Origin: Membranipora membranacea
Lineage: Eukaryota > Bryozoa > Gymnolaemata > Cheilostomatida > Membraniporidae
Direction: 5' to 3'
DNA: 64,000 nt
Assembly (NCBI GenBank): GCA_914767715.1
Contig: OU612065.1
Coordinates: forward strand, 20,398,001 to 20,462,000
The notes beneath the pieces were generated by a model. The model had not been told where the DNA came from. It worked only from the letters and a program-made list of their open reading frames with translations, and did not search any database. The position numbers and the translations under genes were made by a program. This document shows positions 25,309-39,400 of this stretch, in pieces (positions within the stretch are counted from its first letter, which is position 1; every line of letters begins with the position of its first letter).

Positions 25309-27891
25309 GCTGTTCAGACTCCAGCTCTGCTTCAGTGTACACAATTTTATCTTATTATTGCCAAGGGCATTTTGAATACTTACTTACACCTTTGCTATAT
25401 CAGTTTTTTTTTATTATCAGTTTGAGCAGTTATTTAATAATGTATATTCACTTTTTTCTTCAATATTTCATACCAATTTTTAAAACATTGATCTCAATCG
25501 CAACCAAAGACAGTCAAGCCAGCAATCACAAATACTCAGACTGTGACTGTGTTCTCTCGTCTCGTTGACCTATTACCCAATTTTTGTTTGCATCATCACT
25601 ACCGTTTTCTCCTGTGAACTCTCCGTATTCATAACTCACAAGCCTGGAAGTACTCAGTGGCATTTTACCCCATTGCAGTCTAGGGACGTAAACCTCACAG
25701 GCCTCAGAACCGTGTGACAACACACTCATATCAGTGCCTCAAGCACAGCATTCAATTATGGTCATAGATAGAATTTTACCGCATACATATCATGTTAGAC
25801 AGAAATAAAACTTTAATAATATCACTGTGTTATTGGATTAATATATAAATGATGAAATAAAGGATCGCTGAAGAGTGCACCCTGATACTCAGATAGTCAC
25901 TGCCAGGTGTTTGGCGCTGCAGGGGTGGCGGGAATGTGTCCCATCGGGGGTGCTTTATTGATTGATCGTTCCAGCCCCCAGCACCCTCCAGTGTGAATCA
26001 TATTTGTAACAGATTGCTGAAGTATTCTTAAGGTGGGCAGTCTCAGCACTTATGTTGTGTGTCTGTCCGTCCCACACTAAACCATGGCACCTACCGTGGC
26101 CTTGTAGCCATCGTAGTCATACCAAGATCAGATAACCCCACCCACCAGGTCTGCCATGAGTGTTATACTCAAGCACCAATTGACTTTCACCAACTTGGCT
26201 CTGCTTTGCCTCGACAAATATTTATTTATACAAAATACTGTTGATGATTCATACAAATGCCGTAAAATGGGGGTTTTATATTGCAATTCTGTGAGTAGGC
26301 GTAGAAGCCAGGTGAGTTGTAAATCGGTCCGACGCATGCAAACAATTGGATGAAAGTTGGGGAAAGAGGGGAACAATTTGCGATGCAAATTTATTGACAT
26401 ATTATAATCTACTACTGATTATACCATTGCATGAAATTCCCGTGCACTTTCCTTAGTCCTCTAGGGACACTCCTACACCCGGAGTAAAATTTTTGCAATC
26501 TCATCGTCTCGCCTTCAACTTCCTAGACAATAGCAATAAAACCTTGGATAGGACCTAGACCCAGAAAACACGCAACTCGTTCGTGACATGTGGTAGTCAT
26601 AGCTGGAAGCTTGATAATAGTTATTTACAGTTGTGTTTTGAGTTGAAAGTTCCCGGATACATCAATAACCATCAATTCTATGGACAGGCATATAAACGTG
26701 CTATTGAATACATTATATATAAGCTACAATCAGTTATTCTCAAATAAAGTGTAGAGCAGACTATCATGTAAGAGTGCAGAGTCCCCGGCAGCTGAATCAT
26801 GAAAGGTGGCATACCTGCCATTAAGAGAGGTTGGGAAATGGGGCTTACAAGCATTAGATAGTAAGGCTGCAAGAAAAACTGGACAGGTCTGGACTATGAA
26901 AATGTCAAAGTCAAAGATAGTTCGCTTTTGTACAAAATTTCTTTATTTAGGAGACTAGCGAGTTGAGATGCCATAGACCTCCACATATGCAGTGATGAGG
27001 CACAGTGTTGTTTCTTGACTTTTGGTCAGTTCCTTGTCTAGTCAGAGAAGTCAAAGCTTGACACCTAAAATAACAAGAAAAAGAGGGAGACAATGACAGT
27101 TTTGACCAAATTAACGATGGGAGACAATTAATAAAAGAAGAACCTAGAAGTGAAGAAATAATTAATCCGTGCAGTATTTTAAGCTGACAGACAACTTTTT
27201 TAAAATGCCTGATAAATAGTGATCAGCGATACCTAATTTCGTCTGGAATTTAATCTAAGCACATGCACAGCATGCAATAAAAAGGTGAAACTTTATTTTT
27301 AGTTCACATGAATTGTTATTTCATTCACCAATTACACATCTGGTGTCATGAACTTTTGTTTGATATTTTGACCTGGCTGCCAGGCAGCGGGTACGAGTGT
27401 CTTACTTTCTGTTAGCATGATCCCGCATCTCTTCACCTTCATTTGAGGGCTAACTGCACTAGTCTGACATGAACTGGTTACGGGCTAACATCTACCCACG
27501 CATGAATATGAGGATGAAACTGTTTGCAACATATATTTTCATTTCAATTCTCCAGGGAGCGGATAAGTTAAAGTTATTTAGTGTTGTAAGTACTAAGCAT
27601 CATTCTTATTCATTGCGCTTTTATCCCTGGGAGTATTTTAGGAAATTATTCTGGTAAAGAGGATTATTGTCCAGGGTCAAAGAACAACAAAAATATTAGT
27701 GCTGATGCTACCATGTTGAGATGATGAAATTATAATACCAAATCAGCGATTATTATATCAGGGGTCCGTTACAAAGTCAAAAGCAAATTGAGCAATCGAA
27801 TGCAAACCGCCTACTATATCAAAATAACATGACATTATCAGGCAGTGAAGGATTTTCCATACAACATCCAACTTTTTTTGGGAATTTTAAA
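25309..27891. other. 3' intergenic region between convergent stathmin and MED16
   Basis: Holds the stathmin 3' UTR, with AATAAA at 25804-25809 and again near 25857, and then AT-rich sequence in which the MED16 3' UTR must end. Possible minus-strand AATAAA motifs lie near 27297 and 26940. No exon is recognised; the short frames on both strands look random. Confidence 0.5.
25804..25809 (+). terminator. Probable poly(A) signal of stathmin
   Basis: AATAAA about 500 bp after the stathmin stop codon, the first such hexamer downstream; a second follows near 25857. Confidence 0.45.
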
Positions 27892-30800
27892 TCATGATAA
27901 GGTTAATCCGTATTTACATATAAACTGAAGAAGCTGAGCCTTGTTACTTAATTTTATACTTCCATACCTAACACAGCGCTTATACTCGTCGGTCCCGCTA
28001 ACAGCTAACTGTGTGAAAATATCCTTCATGCCATTCGTAACATACTGCCCAAAAGGTACCTTCATACTCAGGGTGGGTGATGGTACGTCCCCAAATGTGT
28101 GTGCAGTGATATCATTGGAACCCAGACTGAGAGTAACTGGGAAATTACTCCAACAGAAACTTTTTTCAAAAGGTGGTAAGACGATCTGGAAAAAACATTT
28201 ATACGGATGATTAAAATTCCGACCCATTAGACAACATTGATTGACGTACTTAACGAAATTCTTTCAAGAGTGTCAATGTGTTACCTACGCATGTGCTGAT
28301 CATAGTTGTAATAGTATAATTAGTGGGTCTATGGCCTAATAATAATAATACTATTATGTCTATGGTCAAAACTTAAAAATTCTACCTGAAAATTGGAGTT
28401 GTCTGCTTATAAACATGTGTTGCACATACATGACTATACATGTTATGAAAATATTGTATTACTTCATAAGAAAGCCCACCAACCATATTTGCTAGAAGGC
28501 CGCATTCATCGATGAGATTATCAGATAGGCTGCTGCCGTCTTTTATCGAGCAGGTCAGCACAGTAAGTAGTTTATAGAGCTTGGCGACAGCATCAAATCC
28601 CATACTACAAGACAGCACCGGGCGTATACCAGACACACTGCCGCACCAGCGCCGAATTAAAACGAGCAGCTGTTTTAGAGTGTTCAGTGACTTGACGTCC
28701 TTGACTAGCCAGATCCCGCTACTCACACCAAAGTTGTACACAGGTAAACTACTGAGCAATGTCATCGTAAGGTCACACACCCATTGCACTAGTGGCTGAA
28801 GGTGCTGAACGGCAGCTGCAGAGAGAACATAGTGTTAAATAAAAATGCACGTTTCTTACATCATAGTGTGTGGGCCATCTCAAACGGGGTGTTTTGGTGA
28901 TATTATTACACCATAGTGTGTGGGCCATCCTTTGGGTTTTTATATACTCTTATACAAAAAAGCGAGGGGGCTATCTCTAACAGGGCGTTTAACACATAAC
29001 ACATTGCTCAATTTATTTGTCCATCTCAAGTTGTTGGCATTAACCTATTGAGGAGCAACCTCTTATGTATGGCAGAACTCAATAACTGAACATCTATGAC
29101 GGCAAAACTTTGCCTAAGTTCCTATTTCCACTCACACTCATCCGGAAGAAAATCAGCGGAAGGATCCAGCAACGCCACAATCTTATCTATTTCTGTCTCA
29201 GTAAAGTTAGCAGATGACATATCAAATAATTCTCCAAGCTTTTCCTCTGAATTCTGAAAACAGATTACCAAATATATTCAGGTTTTATATTAGGTATATT
29301 AATATGGGTATGGTATTGGTATAGGTATTGGTATAGGTATTGGTATGGGTATTGGTACTGGTATAGGTATTGGTATTGGTATTGGTATAGGTATGGGTAT
29401 CCTGGTGACAGGAGAAAAAGTAATTCAAAAGTCAATGTTGTCCCTTTGAGCCAACTTACAAATCATAAAAAATTACCCCAATTTAAAAGAAGGCAACGTA
29501 AATATATTTTCTCAAGGCCACGAACCCCATTTTCTTGGGGGCTGATTTTTTTCTGAGATACAACCATGAATATATATGGATAATATAAAAAGATTAGGGA
29601 GACAAATTTGCGGTCAATTTAGGTCAATACAGGAAAGATTGTATACTAACAATATTTTTGAGACCTTTGGAATAAATTTGAATACCGTTGCAGAATGTAA
29701 GGCAGTGCGTAATTAATTGTGTTGATTTGCTAGCATTCGCTGATATCAAGATCATTGGTTGCTGAATAAAAGTGACTCTGCGAATCCAGCATCTACAAGA
29801 GCAGCAATTGCTGGTTCCGCTATACTGGGTTCTGGAAAACGCGGAAAATCAGTTTCATCGCGGAAAATCGTTTTCCGCGTTTTCGAAAATGCGGAAAATT
29901 GTTTTTCACCTTGAATTTCATGATGATGCTAAAAAAAAATACTGGAAAGACATTGAGACATCACCACTGTATCATGTGTGAGTGTTTTTGGTAAAAATCA
30001 AGTGATAAAAATATTTTTTTTGGAAAATGCGGAAAATATTTTTTTCAATTGAATTCTACCAAAAACACTCATATGATATAGTGGTGATGTCTCAATGTAT
30101 TTCCAGTAGTTTTTTTTTTAGCATCATCAACAAATTCAAGGTGAAAAACGATTTTCCGCATTTTCGAAAACGCGGAAAACGATTTTCCGCGTTTTCCAAA
30201 AATGATAAAACCTGAAATTCAGGCCTTTAGAAGATGGGGGATGATATCTTAATGGGTTACAGTTCATTTTCTATGCATTGAGATCAATTTTTGAAGAAAA
30301 AAGTATTTTCCGCATTTTCCAAAAAAAAAATTTTTTAAATTGATTTTTACCAAAAACACTCATATGATACAGTGGTGATGTCTCAATGTCTTTCCAGTAG
30401 TTTTTTTTAGCATCATCAAGGTGAAAAACGATTTTCCGCGATAAAACTGATTTTTCGCCTTTCCGCGTTTTCCAGAACATGCCGCTAGACTGTTTTATTT
30501 TCGTCAGCCAGCGACACCTGTGGCCAATATTTCTCTGTTGGTTGGGCAGGAAGTCATGTTTTATGCTGAGCCCCGATTGTTATCTAAACAAAACTGGTCC
30601 GAAGAATGTATAAAACTGCTGTTTGCAAGGATTCTACGAGCAGCAATGATATCCAAATACCTGGACGTCCCTAACATCATCACATAATCCTTGAGCCTAA
30701 GGCTACATGGAAAGCTCCAGACAGACACCACTAAAATGTGTGGATACCAGTTCAATGGCAAATTAGATGAGTTGCTTGTGTACATGAATCAGATACTTGT

Positions 30801-33371
30801 GGCGAAATTGCTCGAATTATCACATCCAAACCAGACTAAATATCGAGGTGAAAAGCGAAGAAACAATTAACAGCTTGTTTGTATCGGGATTACACACACA
30901 TATATGGATATATCTGACGGCATCATCACTTCAAGGTTGTTGGTTTCCAGAACAAAGCCACAATGGATGGTAAACCACTATCACGCATGTTGCGCCATTC
31001 TGTTTAATACACATAACTGTACTTCTATATATGTGTTTCACTTATTGAATTAAGAGTCATCCCTCCTCATTAAATAAAAATTACAGCTACATTGTCTTGG
31101 TCTTGGGGTTTCAATGTCCAAGTATGAGAAAACCTTTTTCAAACTTAGTCATCGCTTTAGGTTTATAAGTTATATCTAACCCGAAAGGTGACTATTGCTC
31201 AAAGTCAAGCTTGATACTAAAGCGATCCCACTTGGATAAGAGGGTGGGGGAACTATGAATGCATGAATCGTAATTATTATGCAAAACAATTAATTACATC
31301 AATTTCAATTCTCAAAGATTCCCACCAAAATAAAACAATTTCATATTAATTATGTTAATACGCCCACCCTCTTTCGCATACTTTCTTGTAGTAACTAAAT
31401 TAGTTATTCAGGAATTTAATTTTTATTCCAAAAAGATGGCTCAAAAATTTCCTTCACCTAATAGAAGACAGTTCAACCGATTATCAGTAGACCAATTTAG
31501 CCAATTTTTCCATGCCTACTGTATAGGTTATATACTTCATACATTGCTCAATAAAATATCTACAGTCAAGCACAGCTAGAAAATCAGAAACATTTGACTT
31601 ATTCGAGTTTTATAGTTATATCACTGTGTAATCAACAATAATATAATATAGCATACACAAAAATGTCTTAGTGGGAGAAGTTGATTGAATTTGGAGTTGT
31701 CTACTGACAGATACTCCCTGTTACTGATTAACATTGATTGAATTAGGGATACCAACAAATAAAAATTTGGTACCTTGAGGATGGAATAATTATCTTCTTT
31801 TCCCACCCATCAACGAGATAATAATGAATGTCAGGGCACACGCCTGATAAGCCGTGCTATTTTCAGATCATAGAAGTATTTGGACTCGTTATAGGCAACT
31901 ATCTGTTTAGGAAGTTAGGGTCTGGGCTATGTTCGGTGTAATACTGAGCGTAATTTCCCCGAAAAGTCATTTCACATGTTAATGTTTGCTATATGAAACT
32001 TTTCATGCTGTGTAACGGAACAGCTTGTGTCAGCATATTGGACAAAAGACACATAAAAGGCATAAAAGTTACTGTTACTAAAACACACTATCACCATAAT
32101 AATGACACATACTAATACTATCAGAGACTATAGTCTCTGATATTACTATATACGATATAGCTATTACATGTACTATTACTATAACACATATATTTACCAT
32201 CACTAATAAATAAAGTTATGATACTGTCATCGTTGTAACAAACAAAAATCATTAAGTTACATTAGTGGATATAGTAAGGAATTATATGGCGAAATGGGAT
32301 AAAGTATGACTATTACAGTTACCTGTTCCGATTCCTCGTATTCACATGTGGACAGAGAGGCCATGAATGAGCTCTTAACGTGGTTCAGTAGTATAGCAGT
32401 TAGGAAGTCTGTCGTCAGTATACTGTTCTCACTCACCATGGACATCGCTACCTGCAAATTGTATTAAATAAATCTTTAACATTTAAGGTCATATGGTGCA
32501 TCTAAATTTGGCATGAGGCGGATTGATAGATTGATAACTGCACCTTAACATATATACAGTCCAAAAGGCCCTGGTGTGTGTTTCCATCCTTTGACTAAGA
32601 AATTTCTGAAGCAATTTCCTGGTTTGGCTATATAGTATACAAATAAACATAAAAAAGAGTCACAAGGATATTAAATTTTATGATAAAACTTGATCTCCAT
32701 TTTCGGATTGTGTAGCTAACCTACTAATATAAACCGCCTTGTATAAGCAATGTGCAGCATAAACCCTTTTGATTTTAACTTGCAAACTAAGTTGGACATT
32801 AATAAGCTAAGTAAAAAAGGTTTATCAAAATAGTTTCTAAACAATCTTTCTCTTTAGTGGCATATTACGTCTAAAGTATTTAACATCAAGATTAGGATAT
32901 TTACCTTCATATTGGCATCAAGTTGTGCATAATTTGTTGAATTTGTGATTGCAAGATATTACAACATGGTGTCGACATAAAATACTTTGAGGAAAACGGT
33001 AGCTGCAATGACAAATTGTCAGTTGGTAAAAATTATAGTAATTTGTTATTGTACCTACGTAGATATACTTCCTTTTTCATTTTTTGCGCCTCAGCTTGGA
33101 TGATTTAAGGGTTAACATTATTGTTATCGTACTTTGTATCAGAGGTATGTTAAGTTGCCTAACAATTGTGTAAATTAGAGGACTTTATTTATTATGAATT
33201 TGTGAGACTGGCAACATCAAGAGGTGATGACATAGGGCGCTACCGATTGCAGTAGGCCAGACTCTCAGAGAGCTTTTCATTGGTCATACGACATTCAAGG
33301 TACAGCACTGTAGTAACTTAGTCACAAGGGTTACTTTCCCTCACATATCTGTCTCAAAAACAACGGCTAAG

Positions 33372-33405
<34 letters not shown>

Positions 33406-36400
33406 GTTATTTTTAATGGAAGATTACAGCTCATTTCATGTGTCAGATTAGTTAATTAAAGGCGGAAACGAACACATGGAAGTTTCGAATCGCCGGTATT
33501 CCGTGGATGTAGGTTGATTTCATAATAAACACAGCGTAGATTAAATTTCCTACTTCCGAGCTATATATCTGAAGCGAGAATGACTCAGCTTTTTCATATA
33601 GGAGTTACATGGAAAACCCCATTATTAAAAATCAAATTCTACATGCTTAATCATGTTATGAAATTCCGTTTGTTGCGAACCGTAAAAATTCTGAATGGAA
33701 ACAAAAACCTTGATCTAAAATTCCTTTTTATCAAAGCAAATACAGCAGTTCTGTGTTGAGCAATGACCATAATGTTAGCATCATAGAATCTATTCAATAC
33801 CATTGTCCGTAAAAAATCGCTTAATAAAAGTGGCCCGATATTGCGTAACAAAATGTTTTTGTTTTATCCTCCGCCTTTATCCAGGGAGTTTGGGTCACTC
33901 CCACCTTTGACTAAGCAGGTGGGCTGACTCTCTGCTGCTGAACATTCCAACGCGCTCAAGTCATGTGCAGTCAGTCGTCAGGTGTATCTCTAGGGTAAAT
34001 ATTATTGGATATCCAGTGACATATTATAAAAAAATTAATCGTTCCGTATAACTACATAATATAAGTAATCAAAATATTTGGCCCTTTAATGTCCCATGGC
34101 AATTGGGAATGACCGGTTGAGTCATACATTCCGAGGGGGCTAGCTTAGCGTATGACATTTGGTACTTATACTGCTCAGTGCATTGCCAACAGATTTTCGA
34201 TAATTGAATACAAGATAAATTATTATTGAGGGAGTTTAAATGTTAAAAGCTTTTAAATGTGAGAAATAATCCGCTTGATTCGCATTCGCAAGTAAACAAT
34301 CAGCGTTGATAGGTTGGTCAAGGGTATGGTATCTCAGTCCATATTTGCCTGGTCAGGCTCGGAAATTAATTTGTATATTTTATTACATTCTTTTCGCTAT
34401 TATATTCTCCTTAAAGTCGCTCTATAATACACAACTGAAGTTGTTGTGTTTGAGGTTAGCAATAGATTATTAATTTCGATGATTTAATTTAATAATTGAA
34501 AACACCTTGTAAAAGCTTGATCGAATCAATGTATAATGGCCTAGCCTTGTTCCCCAAACCAAAAAAGTAGCGGCGTGACATGGCTAATAATGGCCTATCT
34601 GGAACACCCATAGACTTATTATTAACTTTATGGGAACACCTTATTTTATTGTTACTTTTGATCTGTTATTGACAAAAGTGGTAAGGCAACGGGAGCAACA
34701 TACAGTATTGATTTTTGATGTGCGGTAGATCAAAAATGTACACAAAGCCCCCTGGCCTGCACCCTAAAAATTGTCCCATGGTGCATTTTTCAATATATAA
34801 GAGCCTCTCAAGTACGATTATAAAATCCCTGCTAATGGATAGTTTTTGCAAGGAGTAACATGTTACTCCTTGGTTTTGGGTAAAGGTAAATGTATATATA
34901 TATATATATATTACCCTCAGGGTTTGCAGTTTAGTCCTGTACTGTTGTTGAGTGCCTGCAGTCTGATTACTCAAATTCATCTCGATGTTCTGCAAAACTT
35001 TCTCACCTAGCTTCTGGTCTATGGAAGAACAAAAAACGGGAAATTACAATAATTATGATATGGTGTAACAAATTAATAGTAATTAATACTAATGCGCATT
35101 ATTATGAACTTGGTCAAAGTCAATCGCTACCTAAAAGTAATGAGTGCCAAGAAACCATTTGCTAATTTATGAACATAAGCAGAGCCAATTGCTCTTGGAG
35201 AAAAAAGTCACCTAACTCGCAATAATTTGAGCATATCAAATTTAGATGAGCAGCGTTATTATCAAGTCCAAGGCGCAGATTTCAAAGGGAGAGAACTACT
35301 ACACAACTTACAGCTAGGTTATTAAACCATATGACACCAATTAAGAGATTCCTGATTTTGCTGATACTTAGGGTCAATTTGACTAATTACCCTAAATTAG
35401 GTAATTGAACTAACACAATTAAACACCCGTGTCTAAATATAGTTTTTCCCAGACCAAATAACCATGGTATAATTCTGTAAACAATTAGTAAACAAACAAC
35501 ATTGTTACGAAACAAATCAATTTGCCATGGTTCACTGAAATTTACACACTGCACCGTAGAACCCTCTCCCAATTTTTGCCTTATTGACCGGCCCTACAAA
35601 TAAGTCGACAGCAAAACTTTCACAAGTGACATGAAGCCTCAGGACACTATCCATGGGCCATAAAAGTAAATCAATCAATAGCCCCCCCCCCCCCCAACAC
35701 CACATCCCTTTTATGTGGAAAGTGATATAAGACCTTGTTTTTGACACATGATGATATCTTCCCAGGTAGCCCCAGAGAACATGCTGTATTCTAGTAGGAT
35801 GGTGAGATGTTCAGTAGTAAGATTATTGGCTCCGTATATGAACATGTTGGATCTGGTGGTGAGCGCTACACAGACACATCCATGAGGAGATATAGCCAGT
35901 GATGAGATGTGCTCGTTAGGTTCGAGCACTCCAGCGGGCAAAGATTGCATATCACTGAGAGACAGCCTTGAGGCAAGATGCAGATTGAGGTCATCACCGC
36001 AAAATGCCGACCCAAACGGAAACATGTTCGTATTGTCGGATACAAGTGGGTTGACAGTTGAGGCGGTCACATAGCCCTGCATTTGATGTGATGTCTGCCT
36101 GATCCAGTGAAAATTCTTCTCCGGTATGATGGTGTTGGCATGGAAGGCAGTGTGGAGGCCTAATGTTTCTTCGCACATCGTCCATTGTTGGATTTCCGTG
36201 CCTTGGGGTTTATCGATACACACCAGCACCACCTGTCCGCTGACAGGCTGGACGTATTGTACAGAGCTGATGCTATCATTCTCCGTACACTTGTCCACGA
36301 AGAAGCAAGAAAAACATTCACAGTTCATCAAGCAATTACTGCTCTGAATAAGATAGCCGTTCGCCTGAATCTAAAAATAGAAATCAAATTAATATTCTAT

Positions 36401-39400
36401 ATATAAATGGAGATGTCTCAGTTTTGAAATTGTTTTACTGCTTGAAATGCAAATAAAAAAACAAGTGGCATTGAGAGGTTCCTTTCTAACCCAGCATGCG
36501 GTAACCTAATGATGTCACTCGGCCGGAAAATCCAATAAACAATCAATGAGAAAGTCTTTATAAGATTAGTGGAGAGGACAGCGTGAAAATTGTTCAATGT
36601 TTTGTAACAATTAAACTATTGTAAGTGGCCTATTGATTAAAAAAATGCAGCTTTAACTAATGATATGGGAGTAGGTCGCCCTGAAGGAAGGCAAAGGTAG
36701 GGGACAGACCCACATTGAGTCATTCAATAATGTCACAGAATCAAAGAGATGGCTAAATGCTTTTAAATGCCTCAGAGTCACTGAGCAATCATTTACAACC
36801 GCTTGAGAGCAAGAAAGACCACATGGTCACTGCTGGAAATTTACAAATGGACGAATCCGCGTGACTTCAAGCTTGTTGTGATGACTATGTCTGGAGAAAT
36901 AAATATTCTCTCTTGTTATGACACAATCGCATCAAAGAGTATATAAATAAATCTAGCAGGGCGTTTTTTCGCAAACAGGTATATAGATATGCTGGCGTTT
37001 GAGTGAAGTAAAGTATCACAGCTAGGGGTATTTAAAAGCTCACCATCACACAATTGCACCGATACTTGGCACTAAATAACAGCGTTTTATTAAAAAGCTG
37101 CAAGAGTTTGAATTCTGCTTATCATCATACTTTTGTAAAATACTTCAAGGTTCTCCACCTTGGTATTTTATTCATGAAAACAGAAATTGTATGACTTCTC
37201 CCTGCTTCAACCCATGGACTTATAACTTTATTATAAAGGCTATGCATGAATATCTTTCCTTGAATTCTTCTATTTTAAGCTAGTTTAGGATTGGTCAGTA
37301 CTCTGATCAGAAGCAGCAGTGTACACATACTCTGGACTGCTGTTTTGACAGACTCATTAAACTACCTCAGAATTCAAATTCTTCCCAAAATTTGGAGAGT
37401 CAAAATTAAAAGTCCCTACCTCCAACTATTTTTATTAAATTCTTGAACCATGTGAGCCACGTCTTGGTACTTTTATACGCATCAGTCGCCAGAATTATAC
37501 TGAAGATCATTTTTAGAAAACTCACATCAGTTCTAAGTTTATGAAGCCTGATTGGGTCTTTAGTTCTGCCAGTTGTAGTGAGTATATGGATACAGCCGAC
37601 AGGGTCTATGACTATGTCCGCGTGAGTCAGGCGCCTTCCTTCAAAACTCTCTAAAGTCGTGCGCGTGACGATCATCTCAGTTTTCTGTTGTACTAAACCA
37701 ATACCAACCTGAAAATATTGAAAAAGTGTGATGATGAAAAAACTGAACGAGCAAATATCATGACTAAAAACATATACAGCTGTCATTAGAGTATGAAGAC
37801 TGGATTAAGCAGTAGGATGCTGAATGTGAATGATTTGGCAGTTTCTCAGTTACTGATTTGCGTCCCTGGTGAAAGGCCTTCTCAGCTGATCTCTAATGTT
37901 GAAACACGCCAAGTGGCAGCTCATTTTACGAGGTAACACACCCAGGTTGAGCATACAAAAACTGTCACCATTTCACTCATTTAGACTTTTCTAAAAATAA
38001 AATATCAATTTCAATATTACTACAATATTTGGATTAATTAATATGGCCGCCTACACAAGTAAACTGCTAAACAGGAAAACCGATTTGAAATTAAACGCCA
38101 TTTCAATAAACTTCTGTGCAAGTACTTTTCTGTCAAACAAAAAATAAACAAAGTGACACCTTGGTTCGGCCATTGTGAAGACCATCTAGTCCCACACAAT
38201 GACTTGAAATCAAGCAGCATCATTACAATATGTAGGCCTAGCTTTTTTTAGAATAAAAATATTGGTTGGCTTTAGAAGGCAACAATGAAATCCCACACGA
38301 TTCAAAGGAAGTTGCAAATGCATGCGACCCATTCAAGAACATTTAGCAATAATTGGTATTTTATTTACTGTCAATAAATAGCCTTACAACAATAGCGGAT
38401 ATAGGCTTTTTATGTGTACTGATATTATCATATCAACTCATATATCAATTTCCATGTACCTAGATTTTAGACTCAAAGATTTTTCTCAGCAATCACATAT
38501 AGCATACAAGAGGCTATGAGTTTGAAGTCTCATTGGACAAAACTTTTAATTCTAATTTCAACCAAGTTTATTAGCAGCTTGTAGTAACCTATGCAGCTGG
38601 AATCTGAAAATACTTAATTTGAAATGATAGTAAAAACCAAAGTCTACTGTTGCAGCAATTGACATAGAATGAACGACAGAACCTTCATATACCATCTTAT
38701 TTAAAATGTAACTACATAAAGTAGAGGTGATTCACTTGTATCCAATGATCGACGCAAATGACAGTAGAAACAAACCAAATTGTGAGGAATTTCCTAATCG
38801 ATCTTTTGATCTTTGTGAATGGCTTTGTACGTTGTTCCTTGTATATCTCGATGTCTGTCAAAGCTTTCCGCTACTCAGCACTAGATCTCAAAATGATCTA
38901 TGCTGCACAGACATCAGGAAGTGTGAACAAAAACCAGGAAAAGAAGCAGTACAAAGAGCGCATTGGAAAAAAGGAGTGGAATTTTTGTATTTATAATCCT
39001 TTTTACCCCTTAAAACTTTCCATTATATATCGTAACGACATACCGCTCCAGACGAAGTGACAGCTGCCCACACATCGACAGATCTACCGCCAAAATGGCC
39101 AACAGCAGGGTTCACACTCGCCAAAGGAAACTTTTTTTCATATTGTGTCTGCTCTCGCACATCCTTAGCTATGTTGAACTATAATATGACAATACTTAGA
39201 ATGAAGATTATGAAACAAATGCTTACCATCGACCAGTGCAAACTAGAGTTTAGCAGGGACGAATTTGTGAGTTTTAATGAGAAATCGAATTAATTACAAG
39301 GATCTAATCGCATGTAAAAAAGAGAGGAATTTGTCACCTTTATCTATTGTGTATGACAATCTCACTTATTGTGAACAATCATGATGGATATAATTATAAA

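Noticed and set aside
28863-28929. CATAGTGTGTGGGCCATC occurring twice
   Set aside because: A short two-copy direct repeat near a MED16 splice site without further structure.
29777-30480. Several 60-75-codon open frames on both strands
   Set aside because: They lie inside the foldback element and repeat the same peptides because its arms repeat; no sign of a real gene.
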